Assembly (NCBI GenBank): GCA_036346405.1
Contig: CM070566.1
Location: 10,078,355 to 10,142,354, forward strand
Direction of reading: 5' to 3'
DNA length: 64,000 nucleotides
From: Phyllostachys edulis
Taxonomy: Eukaryota; Streptophyta; Magnoliopsida; Poales; Poaceae
Below, in pieces: positions 23,767-34,403 of the stretch (positions within the stretch are counted from its first letter, which is position 1; each line of letters opens with the position of its first letter). The translations under genes and the position numbers were made by a program. The notes below the pieces were generated by a model, which ran no database searches, was not told where the DNA came from, and was given only the letters and a program-made list of their open reading frames with translations.

Positions 23767-24211
23767 AGGAACGTATCTAGTGCTAATGGGTATTTGGGTG
23801 ATAAGGTGCTAATGCCAACATTGGGCGTTGGATCTAAATTGAACAGCCAAGATTTGAGTGCTAATTCCACATCCAATCCACTTAACCTTTTTTTCACTAA
23901 ACCCCCTGCATGCCCCTTCTTTCACGTCACCAATCCAACCCTTCCTATTCCTGTCTGACCCATCGCCTCCCTAGCTAAAGGCGCCGCCCTCCAGCTCCCT
24001 CCCTAGCCCCTGGCTTGGCGTCGCCCTCTAGCGACGCATCGTTTTCCCTAGTCCCTGGCCTTCCTCTCACCCAGCCGAACCACCGCCGCCGCCCTCCCTG
24101 GTCCCTGGCGCCGCCCTTCTCCCCCCCAGCTGCGGCGCCACTTCTCCACCTCGACACACCCGGCTCCTGACCTGCTCTCCCGTCATACCCATTAGCACTA
24201 GATATGTTCCC
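23767..24211. mobile_element. 445-bp non-autonomous Mutator-like element, 9-bp TSD
   Basis: Terminal inverted repeats of 27 bp (23767-23793 and 24185-24211) match at 25 positions and share TATCTAGTGCTAATGGGTAT. Identical flanks ACAATTACA (23758-23766 and 24212-24220) form a 9-bp target duplication, diagnostic of MULEs. The interior from about 23940 to 24180 is GC-rich and may be a captured gene fragment, but I recognise no protein. Confidence 0.88.
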
Positions 24212-24270
24212 ACAATTACAGATAAAAAAAATTAATTAATTGAGGATTATTATATCTTCGTCATCTAGCC

Positions 24271-24280
24271 CTCCCCCAAA
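24271..24280 (-). other. Polypurine tract of the Tat element
   Basis: TTTGGGGGAG on the minus strand, at the expected place just 5' of the 3' LTR in the element's sense direction. Confidence 0.5.
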
Positions 24281-24691
24281 GTTTAAGTGAAAGTAACTTA
24301 CTTGGAAAGGAGGTCGTAGAATAGTGGTCGGAAGCAGAGTCTTTCCGACTGGTATTTCATTTGACCAGAAATTGACTTGACCAAGAAGGTAATTTTACTT
24401 GAGTTGAAAAGACAGAACTATTTTTCCCGAATGAACAGATTAAAGAATGCAAACCTACTCTCACAGATATGTCCATCGAGAGTGGTTCCCGAAGGGGTGA
24501 TAACTGTTGAGTTCTCATGATCTTTAACTCAGACCCGTGACTAAGAAAACCTACCTAAGGCGTGACTTTGGGTTTTTACTTTCCTCATTCACTTCAACTA
24601 GTCTTGAGCTATTGTTCTCTCCGCCGCCAACCAAGTCTGCAATCCTTCCCCAAATTCTTCCAAATCCAAATAAAATGCACTTAGAAAAAAA

Positions 24692-27600
24692 ATGCCCGGG
24701 ACCGTTTCCAAGTGGGAGAAATCCGAGATGGATGTGGAGAAGATAACTACTTTGGTCGTAGCTGAGAAGATTCTAAGGCGCGCTTTGGTGAAGTGGACCA
24801 ACACTGAGGGTCAGCATTGCCCTCGAGTGAGAAGAACACCATTCCAGTATTCCAAGCGTATTGCAAATGCAGTTTTCAACTGCCCAATCACCCTTTTCTG
24901 ATGGTGGTATTCTAGCATTTTGGGGTAGAATTGGTGAGCTTGGTTCCAATTCCATTACAATACTGAGTGTATTTGTTTATCTGTGCGAAGCCTATCTGGG
25001 AATTCTTCCAGATTTGTATCTCTTCCTGTATTACTACAGGATGGGCAAGCACAGTGGAATTGCATGTAGCTGCAGTCTAAAGCTCCATGATGGGAAGTCA
25101 CGGCCTCACGGGAGTATATTCAGATGTTCACCCGGTCATCATGGCCAGGGTGGAAGAAGAGGTGGTTCTATTGGACCTTGTCCAAGGACGATAGCCTTTT
25201 CTTCATAAGGAAGCCCGCAGAGAAAAGTTCACCTTGGGACTCGGCTCCAAGTGACCTCAACCGGATCACCGCCTACATCCAAGCCATCAAGGATTTGAGG
25301 GAAGAGGGGCTGATCAGATGGCACGTGGTGAGAGACTTCATCACACGTCACATTAGTCCCTTAAAGGATCGAGTACACCCATGTGGAAGTACTCAGAGAC
25401 TACTGACCCGACCAGAGATTATGAAGGATGTAAAGTAATAATCAACTTTGCTCTTTTTGTTAACTTGAGCATGATTGTTGATTATATCTTCGTAATCGTA
25501 GATCTTTCACACAAAGAATTGACGCTCGAGTCAAGTTCATTTATGAGAAGGCTCCTATGACCACGGCAGGGGCTCCTTGAATCCTGGCGATCGTAACCAA
25601 AGAAGAAAGGAAGGAACGCCTAAAGGTAATCAAAATTTGGATTTTGTCTTTAGGGTTCAATAGTCGTAAAATTCGACCATTTGATAATATTTGTTTTCTG
25701 ACTTTTGTAGTAAGTAGACATGACAGACCGTCAAGACGACCGAAGATAAGTCAGAGGAAGACATAGTTCCTTTGACCAAAAGGCATCGCCTTGTGAAGGC
25801 TGCCGATAAGAAGAACGATGTGAGTTCAAGTTTCACCCTTCCTTCGACCACTCCCATCAGGTAGTTCTTTGCAGACGTGATCATTGCAGAGAAAATGGGT
25901 GTGGTTGAAGAACTTATGTGTAAAGCCCCTAAGACCATGGTACCCTTCTATTATGACAACAAAATATTTTCGGTTCCTGCTTCTCACGGCTTTGTCAAGC
26001 AAATAGAAAAGGAGCATTGGAAAAGTTTTATGTCTTTGTGAATGCTACCTCTACAACAGTAGAGCCTGTGGTCGAGGCGAGCACTATCCCTCAAGTGGTT
26101 AAAGCCGGTTCTGACCATCAAGAGGGGCAAGTAGCTCATGGAGCTCTAGCTCTCATTCAAGACCTACGACCAGACGTGGTCGTAGAGATTCTAACTCTTC
26201 GTCAAGACATTCAACCAAACATTGTCGAGTAAGTCCTGGCCTCTCAAGCTTGTGACACTAGAAGCTTTCTAGAGGCTGAAGGTATCACAAAAATTGAGGC
26301 GCCAAAGAAGAAGAAGGAGGAGGAGGAGGAGGAGGAGGAGGAGAAGTCTTCCTTGGGGAAGGTTTCTTCTGGATTTAAAATTGTATCCAGGAAGCCAAGG
26401 TATATAAAATTAAAAGTTTAAAAATTGTATTTGCCTTTTAATTCCACAGTTTGACATGTCTTCCTCTCTTTTTTGTTGTTTTAGTCCTGCTTCTCCAGCC
26501 CCCGGGGATACTTTTGTTGAGAGGCCCGCCGTTGTTTTGTCTACAGCCGTGGGAGTATTGGTTTCTCCTGCAGTTGTAGAGACAGCGGTGGAGGTGGTTG
26601 AAGATTTGTCTACTATCCCTAATGTGGTGATGGAGGAGTTTACTACCGCTGAGCCAACCACACCACCGACGTCATGGAGGAAGAGGCGAAGACGGTGGAA
26701 GATCTGGACGCTCTAACGGTCGAGTCGATTGTTGAGAATCTCAATAATCGGACAAGGGACTTGGTCTTACAATCGTCAGGAGCAATCGGTCAAGCTGGAG
26801 TAGGGAGCTCCGACCGCCATGGCGGGAAGGAGGTCATGGAGGATGTTCCTCCGGGTGCTCAAGGTGCAGTCGCATCTTCTATCAATAACGAAGAAGAAGA
26901 AGAAGACTCTTCTGACCTCTTCCCCGAATTCTTTGGACCACCGACTGTCAGGTCCTCTTCATTTAGATCTCGTGACCGAGTCCCACACCCTAAGGATATT
27001 CCAAACAGGGGACATATCTTTGACGACAAGCGTCTTCAAAGAATATGCTGCGATAAAATCGACGGGCTCTGTGAATTGGGGGACTCCGAGACGGTGTATG
27101 CCCATTTTGCTCAGTCAGCCATCAATGTAAGTACTTGATACCAAATATTTATATATTTGGGTTTTTTTAATTTTTCTCACTGTATTTATTTGTTTAGAGA
27201 GCTCTCGAGCAAGTTGCTACTATTAGTAAATATCCTTAGGCAATTGATGTTGCTAAGAAAGCAAAATGCTAAACTCTGCGAACAAGCAGTGAGATGGTAA
27301 GTTACTATTATGAGTAGTCTTTTTTGCTTCGACCACTTGTTCAGTATTCATGTCTACTTTAACCTTTGTGAGTCTAAAAGCGTTGAAAGATCCTTGGCCG
27401 ATGCATTCGACTATGCAAAAGACGAGGCGCAAAGGTCCAAAGATGAAAAAGAAGACCTACTAAAGAACCTTCAGGAGACAAATTCTGCTGCTTTCAAGCT
27501 ATAGAATGAAATAAACAATAAGTATTTCACTTGATGTTGTTCTTTTCGACCTCTTTCTTACTTGATATTGTTCATCTTGACTACTTTCTTCTATTTCTCC

Positions 27601-28260
27601 AACGCCTTTTCTTTTTTAGAAAAAGATGTCGATATAGGCAAGGTTCAAATCGAGGTTGATTCAAAGATCTTGGTGATTAACGAGCTTACCCATATCTCCA
27701 AAAAAAAAGAATGGCATAAAGGCATGGGAGGAGCAGTGCGCAAAATATGTTGCCTCCTATGATGACGAAGTCAAGAAGCTTGGCTCTCGATTAGTAGGTA
27801 AGAATTCTTTACCTAAAACTAGTTTTATTTACTAGTCTTTAATAAGTATTTTTCTAACTGGTCGTGCTCTATTTTCAGAGCAAGCAGTCAAAATAAAATG
27901 ACTTTAGGAAACTTCGACTCGCAGTCAGGAGAAAATAAAGGCTATGAAGATCAACCTTTAAGACATCATCTCTCTCCTTAACAATGTACTCAATGGACTC
28001 GGTGATAAGGAGGTCACTCCTCTTGGAGACATTGTGGTCGAACATATGAGCACTATTGGACAGCAAGTCAGAACTCTCCAGGAGTTGATAACGACTCTGA
28101 AAACCAACCAAGCTGACTCGATAAGACAGGCAGTTGAAAGTGCAGTAAGTTTTGCTTTGGCAAAACTAAAGTTTCATGATCGTAGTCTTAGTATTCAACC
28201 AATCGAAGCTGACTTCGACTGCCCTGAAGTGGAGACAGCACAACTAATCGAAGAGGAGTA
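24692..28260 (+). pseudogene. Antisense accessory ORF of Tat element, putative gypsy-type 'Transposase_28'-like, intron-containing and decayed
   Basis: The N-terminal part starts MPGTVSKWEKSEMDVEKIT (24692) and continues, after frame changes, through a segment resembling the family (ITILSVFVYLCEAYLGILPD) and a central block at 25124-25438 (WKKRWFYWTL, GLIRWHVVRDFITRHISPL). The C-terminal half is charged and coiled-coil-like, in pieces that look like exons: 26674-27138, 27361-27504, 27613-27762 and 28034-28260, ending QLIEEE and a stop. This architecture (mobile-domain head, coiled-coil tail) is that of proteins annotated in grasses as putative gypsy-type transposon proteins. Its strand is opposite to the element's pol. 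Frame breaks near 24890 and 25090 argue for decay; exon borders are only approximate. Confidence 0.6.
26302..26345 (+). repeat. AAG/GAG trinucleotide run
   Basis: A purine-only microsatellite of AAG then GAG triplets, encoding Lys then poly-Glu in the plus-strand accessory ORF. Confidence 0.85.
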
Positions 28261-28320
28261 GCCTATCGGCAAGAAGGTTGTGGAGGAGATGCAGATTGGA
28301 TCACCTTCATCAGAGTAGTT

Positions 28321-29100
28321 TGTAATAGGATCTACATTGTAAAAACAATTTCTTGCTTTTGAATATAAATCTTCATTTTCCTACAAATTGTCTTTTCGAC
28401 TAGTCAGTAACTCATAAGACAAAAATAGAAATGAGAAATAAATTTTAAGACTAAGAATTGAAGTCATATTTATAACTTTATCCTAGCCCTCAACTATTTT
28501 CTTAGTTTAATTATATAAACTAAGTAAATAGTGGAAAAAGAGTGCGCTTAAAAATTCGTTCGACATTTCTTATTGAACTTGATTTTCTTGTATTGATAGC
28601 AAAGTTAGAAACAGCTCAATGCTAGGAAGATCCTTCTAGTGGGCAGGACCATGTGCAGAGAGGAAAGACTTCTACTGGGTGGTGTTACTTCCTCTATCCA
28701 AGTTAATTGAATAGAGTGTATTAAGAGTAGTCGAACAAACTATGATAGCTTAACTCACTTAGAAAATTCTTCGTGAATTGAAAAAGCAAACTAAGTTAAT
28801 GAATAAAAAGAGATCACTTTAGAATTATTTCGACCACATTTTATTGAACCTAATTTCTTTGTATTGGCAGCTAAAGTTAAGAACAGATCGACGCTAGGAA
28901 GTTCCTTCTAGTGGACAGGATTACGTGCAGAGAGGAAAGATTTTGACTAGGTGATGTTACCCTCCTTCGATTAGTGTAAATAAAACTAAGTGTTTAAAAA
29001 GTGATCAAAAAATTATCGAAGCATTGCTCAATGAAAATTTTAATATAATAAAGATTGGAAAAAGCATAAACTTTATTGAGAATATAAGAGGTTACACATA
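28321..29100. repeat. Tat spacer with a ~280-bp duplicated block
   Basis: Between the antisense ORF and the pol C-terminus. A block starting TTATTGAAC at about 28569 recurs at about 28850 with shared words GCTAGGAAG, CCTTCTAGTGG, CAGAGAGGAAAGA and TGATGTTAC-like. The copies are diverged but collinear for about 160 bp. No coding frame. Confidence 0.7.
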
Positions 29101-30852
29101 GAACTTGCGTAGCTGATCAATGTTCTATGAATTAAAAAGAACTATGCCATCTTCCATTGCTAGTCGTACCGAGCCTGGCCACGTGATTTTGAACACTGTG
29201 TAAGGACCTTCCCACTTATGGAAAAGTTTGTTCCGATTAGACTGAGATTGAATCTTTTTCAATACCAAGTCACCTACGGCAAGGCTGCGAGGTTGGACCT
29301 TACGATCATAGTATTTACGTAGGGCTTGTTGGTAGACTGCCGAATGGATTAAGGTTTGATTCTTCTTTTCTTCAAGCAGGTTGATGTCATTAGCTTAAAG
29401 TTGTTATTGACCGAAGTCGTTGTAATTTTTGACCCTTATCGACCGAATCTTTAGTTCAGGTGGAAACATGGTTTCAGCACCAAAAACTAAGAAAAATGGT
29501 ATTTAGCCTATACCCGACTAGCATTCGTGCTAATTTCTCATAATACTAAGGGTAATTCTTTTACCAAAGCCCCCGAACATTTTGTAAGCTAGTCGAAAAC
29601 TTGAGTTTCAATTCCCAGTATAATTTGGCCATTTACCCTTTCAACTGCCCCATTGCTTTGTAGATAGGCGATAGAGTCATAACATAGCTTGGTAACCAAT
29701 TCTACACAAAATTTTTGGAATTTTGCACTCGAAAATTGTGTACCATTATCTGTAATAATTCGGCTTAGAACCACAAATCGAGTTATTACATTTTTCATCA
29801 TAAATTTCTTTATTGCTTCCGTTGTTATCCCAATCACAGGTTGGGCTTCAATCCATTTTGTGAACATTTCAATAGCCACAAAAATGAACTCGAAACCCCC
29901 TGGTGCTTTTGGGAACGGTCCTAGGGTATCGAGACCCTAAGTTGCAAAAGGCCAAGAAAGAGGTATGGTTTGTAATGCTTGAGCCGCCTAGTGTATTTGC
30001 CTACTATGAAACTAGCATTGTACACATTTGTTAACAAGCTCTTTAGCATCATGAAGGGTTGTTGGCCAGTAGAAACCTTATCGCAAGGTCTTTCTGACCA
30101 GCGTTCTATAAGAAGCATATGTTCCACAGATGCCTCCGTATATTTCTTGAAGGAGATTTAATTCTTCTTTTGTGACATGCATCGCATGAGAACCCCTTGA
30201 GTACCTCATTTGTAGAGAACTCATTTGACCAAAGAATACATTTTGGCCTTACAGGATAAACGATCAGCCTCAAGATCATCATTGGGTACTGTGCCCTTCT
30301 GAAGATACTCGTAGATGGGACTCATTCAGGTATCCTTGTATTCTAGGGAGGCTGTCTCAATATGAGATGTCTTTGGTGTTTTGACCAAGGACGGCTTCTA
30401 GGAGCTGTTCCAAGAAGACTCCTTGTGGTACTTGTGATTGGGAATAAGCCACTCAAGCTAACTAGTCAGTGAAAAAATTATCCTTTCGAGGGATACATTG
30501 TACCTCAAATTGACAAAATATTTTCCAAGCTTCCTGACTTCCGATAAGTACTGAGACATGGTCAGACTAGAGCATTGATACTCTATTCTGACCTAATTCA
30601 TGACTAGTTGAGAGTCTCCTCTCACGAGTAGTCGTCGAATCCCAAGGGCTTTCGTTGCTCGTATGCTAGCCAATAAACATTTATATTCTGTCACATTGCT
30701 AGTAGCAGGAAAGTTTAATTGAATAGCATACTTTGAGGTTTCTCTTGTAGGAGATATTAGGACCACCCTAGCCCCGTAGCCACTTAGCATAAGTGATCCA
30801 TCAAAGTACATTATCCACTGGTCGTGGGATTCGTATTGGGGTTCTTGAACAG
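29100..30852 (-). pseudogene. pol: Tat-type gypsy pol 3' part: RNase H, integrase, C-terminus
   Basis: RNase H (30850-30593) shows YFDGS, SNVTEYKCLLA and VRGDSQLV, the usual D-E-D spacing of the additional RNase H found in Tat elements. The integrase core (29879-29589) shows MFTKWIEAQP, ITDNGTQFSS and SNGAVERVN, supplying the catalytic D and E residues. Close to 29220-29150 is KLFHKWEGPYTVFKI, the typical end of gypsy pol. Frames are interrupted throughout. The N-terminal limit is the abrupt junction with LTR-B at 30852/30853. Confidence 0.85.
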
Positions 30853-31491
30853 TGTAACACCCTGTTTTTCTGAGTCTTTCTGAAAAATTTTCCAAATAAA
30901 AAGAACCATTTGGTTTTGTTGAGAGTTAAAAGCTTAACTTGAGATTTTAAAAGAGCTTTAAAGGGCTAAATCAAACTTCAACTAAATCAGTTCGATTTCT
31001 TTTCAAGTTTGCTGGAGTTCTTCCTTTTCTTTGTTCTGTCTTTCTTCTTTGGACCTCCTCCCTTTGTTTGGATCTGAGGGTCCAGACCACCCTCCCAGTT
31101 CAAACCACCCCTTCAGTTTGATTTTCTCTTGGTTCACGACCACCCCCGAGGTGTTCTAGCTCTGGTTTGTATTTCAAACATCATTGAGTTCTGAAATTCA
31201 AATTCGGGTTGAATTCCCCCCTTCGTTTGAACCCCCTTGTGTTCATTTTGGAATTTCCTCATGCTCATTTGGACCTACTCGTGTCCATTTGAACCTCATC
31301 TGAACTTCCCTCGTGTCCGTTTGGACCCCCGCTCGATCCTAACCTTCATCTCTTGTGGACCGTTCAATCCGTGTTGGACGGCCCGATCTTGTTGGCACAT
31401 TCGGCCGGTCGAACGTCCCAATCGCTTTGCTCTGTTCGATCGGAATCCGACAGCTCCCGCTCCTCCGCGCCTTTTTCCTCACTGTCGCTCC

Positions 31492-31734
31492 CCTCCTTGG
31501 ATCTCATCTTAATCGTCAAGACCTCCCTTTGATTCCATCTTGACCATCAGGACCTCCCTCGAGTTCACCCTGGCCGTCAAGACCTCTCTTTGGTTCCATC
31601 TTGACCGTTAGGACCTCCCTCGAGTTCATCCTGGCCGTCAAGACCTCCCTTTGATTCCATCTTGACCGTGGAGACCTCCTTGGATCTCATCTTAACCGTC
31701 AAGACCTCCCCTTGTTTCATCTTAAACGTTGAGA
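31492..31734 (+). repeat. Eight 30-31 bp tandem units in LTR-B
   Basis: Units begin CCTCC and contain a YCATCYTGRCCGTC-like core. Three subtypes occur in the order X-Y-Z-Y-Z-Y-X plus a divergent eighth unit, suggesting expansion of a Y-Z dimer. Confidence 0.85.
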
Positions 31735-32037
31735 CCTCCTTTTCGTTTGATCTCCCTTTTTTCCTTCGTGTGGTCCGATTCAGCGCCCGCGCCTTTCCCC
31801 TCTCGAGGAGCGTCCGATTGAGTTTGGACGGTCCGATGGAGAGGAAGCGTTCGGACAATCCGAATGTTCCCTAGCATTGTGGAGCATCCGATTGAGCTTG
31901 GGCGGTCCGATGGAGATAAATGTTTGGGCGGTCCGAACGTTCCTATCGCCTTGGTCCACCCTATCAAAATCGGACGGCTTTGCTTCGTCGCGCCTTTTTC
32001 CTTGTCTTTTGGACACCTCCTCCTCCTCTTGACCTCT

Positions 32038-32137
32038 GGTCTTTTTGCAAAGACCACCCTTTGGTCAAGACCACCCCTTGTGGTCACGACCTCTGGTCTT
32101 TTTGCAAAGACCACCCCCTGGTCTTTTTGCAAAGACC
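32038..32137. repeat. Three GGTCTTTTTGCAAAGACC hairpins in LTR-B
   Basis: Identical 18-bp hairpins (7-bp arms) at 32038-32055, 32095-32112 and 32120-32137, embedded in further GGTC/GACC repeats. Confidence 0.88.
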
Positions 32138-32433
32138 ACCTTTGTGGGTTAGGACCTCCCTTGACCTCTATAGGACCTCCTCAAGGTCTTCGCAGGGCCT
32201 CCGCCTGAGTTTTGACTGGTCCCATTTGTCAGTCGCGCTCACTTTATTTTTCCTTCGACCGTATCTCAGGCGCCACAGAAGTCTGTGTGCATTTAATGCC
32301 GGTTGTGTCGCATTAAATGCTACCACTTTTTGCAACACCCGTTCCTTCTCTTGTCTCCTCCTTTGCCTGCTCCTGTCTCCTCCTTCACCTACTTTTGAAC
32401 TCGAGTGCCTTTGGAACTCCCAGCAGCTCTGGC

Positions 32434-32441
32434 CATATAAG
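32434..32441 (+). promoter_or_regulatory. TATA box of LTR-B
   Basis: CATATAAG after a CT-rich stretch. It places the start of transcription near 32465, upstream of the acidic exon-like segments, which would then lie in the transcript leader. Confidence 0.5.
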
Positions 32442-32620
32442 CTTGAGCAACTCTCAATCCTTGCCTTTTTCTTCATTCAGTTCTCTTGCTCTCCCGACTA
32501 GTTCCTTGGACCTCCTCCTGGCCGTCGAAGTCTTCCTGTTGGTTCTAGTTCGGTGTTTCTTTGGAGTTCTTTTGGGTTTTACTTGAGCTTTGTTTGAGTG
32601 TGCTTTGTTCTCTCATGTAG

Positions 32621-32686
32621 ATTGTGTCGACGTTGAGGAGCTCGAGCTCTTTGAAGAAGAAGACACTCAAGCTTCGAGCAAGGCAA
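32621..32686 (+). other. LTR-B acidic exon-like segment A
   Basis: Preceded by TTGTTCTCTCATGTAG (acceptor-like) and followed by GTTACA. It is open in the phase 2+63+1 and reads VDVEELELFEEEDTQ. The length, 66 nt, equals that of the Gypsy-3 counterpart. A GC donor 4 bp earlier is an alternative but would change the phase. Confidence 0.5.
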
Positions 32687-33511
32687 GTTACACCCTTGAC
32701 CATGTTGCACCTAGTATTTCGAATTATCTATGTTCTGTTTCAAGTATTACCGCATGCCTATTTCTACTCAGTTATTTCAATACCTGTCTTTAAATTCATA
32801 GTTATGCCGAATCCTTTGTATGGCCAGTATTGACATTGACTTCACCCTGTTGTCATCCTAGATAAAACCTAGTTGATACAATAGTGTGAACCGGGATCAT
32901 TTGAAAAACTTTGTGCTTGGTCATGCTTAGACCAAAAGCTTGATTTGGGAAGTTTTACCATCAATGACCAACTGTTATTTAAATGTTTTAGCCATGACAT
33001 TGGGTTGTCATGGAGGTTTGCAAAGGTTTTGAAAAGCAAAAGAAAAGGAAAATGGGTTTGGACTTGGGCGAATTGGTTTGTTGGTTGGTGCATGTCCATG
33101 CACGGGCTCAACCTGGTTAGGTTAAGACCTAGGGTTTTGTGGTAGTCGCCCAGTCAATCAAGAACCGGTCTTCGAGTGTATTTTGCCATGCCTCACTGTG
33201 CAACCACATGCCTTGAGAATGGGGAGGGGACCTAGCCAACTAATTTGTAAAGTTCCATCGCGGTCGATCCTGTTGATGCGGTGGGTAGTCGTGTTATGAC
33301 CTGTTAGTCCCGCCTGGCGCAAGAGGGGGCCCTTGATCTCTACGGGTTTCTATCCGCAGGGTGGGGCAAAACCTTAGCGATGGTAGACTTTGGTAGAATG
33401 ATGCATTATAAAGGCCTTGTCATGAGCTCTAGACCTCTTACCTACGAAAGTGAGTGGTGGTATCGACGGATACCGAACAAACTAGAGAAATCGTGTCGTG
33501 TGGGTAAAGCT

Positions 33512-33560
33512 GTACACCTCTGTAGAGCGTAAAACTATTTGAATAGCCGTGTCCACGGTT
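33512..33560 (+). other. Conserved triple-hairpin block, LTR-B copy
   Basis: GTACACCTCTGTAGAG, then CTATTTGAATAG, then CCGTGTCCACGG: three short self-complementary units in tandem, shared with LTR-D, LTR-E and both Gypsy-3 LTRs. Confidence 0.7.
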
Positions 33561-33932
33561 AAAGACATGCTGGCAAAGCTGCTCCAAGTTAGAATTATGG
33601 TTTTGATTTCAAAAAGGTTTGTTAAAATGGTTTTGGATCTCTATCCAAATGGGTTTTGGGCGAGGAGCCTTGTGACAGGAGGGTATCCTTCATCACTTAT
33701 TGATGAATGTTATCCAAACTGTAAAACTGGTTTTGGAAAATGAATTTTAGTTATTGTATAACTGCCTTGGAACTTAGTATTTGTATTTGAAAGAAACTTG
33801 GCTTTATGCAAATCAACCATATTAAGCCTTCCTTTGAGATATCCATGTATGCATATCATTTTGTTATTTGACGGGTGTAACTTGCGAACACGGTTGTTGT
33901 GCTCATTCTTGCTTGATTTGATAATTGAGCAG

Positions 33933-33973
33933 AAGAGGACTTCTTTGATGACGAAGAGGACCAGATCAACTAG
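33933..33973 (+). other. LTR-B acidic exon-like segment B with stop
   Basis: Follows an acceptor-like ATTGAGCAG. It opens with two bases that complete a codon, then reads EDFFDDEEDQIN and TAG. Same phase as the equivalent segments in Gypsy-3, LTR-D and LTR-E. Confidence 0.5.
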
Positions 33974-34403
33974 GCAACGCCCCCCAGTCGATTGCCTGTG
34001 GTGTATCGGGTGGACTTGTTATTTTACTTCCGCTATGTATTTTGCTTTTGCCGGCTTGTAAGCCACCCTTGTAATCAACTCTTTTGTTATTATTGAAGTT
34101 TGCTTTGATGAATGTTACCACTATTGTTTGCTGTGTGAGCTAGCCATTGATCCTTGGGACTAGTTTGGAACACAGAGGACTTGGGGCTTTTTTCAAGTCT
34201 CACGACCTCCTCGGGTTTGGTCTCGACCACCCTGGACGGGTCTGGCACTTGGGGTGGTCTGGGTCTTAAGACCTCCTCGGTGGAAGGTCTGGAGAAGGAC
34301 TGGAGGGCTGTCCAGAGATCTCTTTGGACCTCTGGGAGGTCCTAGTGGACTTTCCGGGTGGTCTTGGAGGACCTCTCGGGTGACCCCAGGTCGGGTCGTG
34401 ACA

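Larger units (their letters stand above)
23061..24263 (-). repeat. Tat element 3' LTR (contains a MULE insertion)
   Basis: On the minus strand it begins TGACGAAGAT at about 24263, next to the purine tract TTTGGGGGAGGG, and ends ATCGACA at 23061. Removing the MULE leaves about 0.75 kb. It contains a palindromic array at 23535-23669. The borders are inferred from TG...CA ends and the tract, without a TSD. Confidence 0.55.
23061..30852 (-). mobile_element. Tat-lineage Ty3/gypsy element, 5' half missing
   Basis: In the sense (minus) direction the order is RNase H (30850-30593), integrase (about 30130-29580), the pol C-terminus (to about 29100), a repeat-bearing spacer, a long ORF on the opposite (plus) strand (24692-28260), a polypurine tract (complement of 24271-24280) and a 3' LTR (24263-23061). 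Extra antisense ORFs between pol and the 3' LTR are known in grass Tat elements such as Grande. The element is cut at 30852 by LTR-B. Its gag, protease, RT and 5' LTR are absent from the window. Confidence 0.75.
30853..34403 (+). repeat. LTR-B: gypsy LTR without matching TSD
   Basis: Starts TGTAACACCC and ends CGTGACA; 3551 bp. TATA box at 32434-32441. It carries tandem arrays (31492-31734), hairpins (32038-32137), acidic exon-like segments (32621-32686 and 33933-33973) and the conserved hairpin block (33512-33560). Flanks are AACAG on the left and ACGCG on the right, so no target duplication. The left neighbour is Tat pol and the right neighbour is the interior of another LTR. This fits recombination between two different insertions. 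Confidence 0.78.

Noticed and set aside
31237..32501. Several overlapping frames in LTR-B
   Set aside because: They arise from tandem repeats without internal stops; different frames translate the same array.
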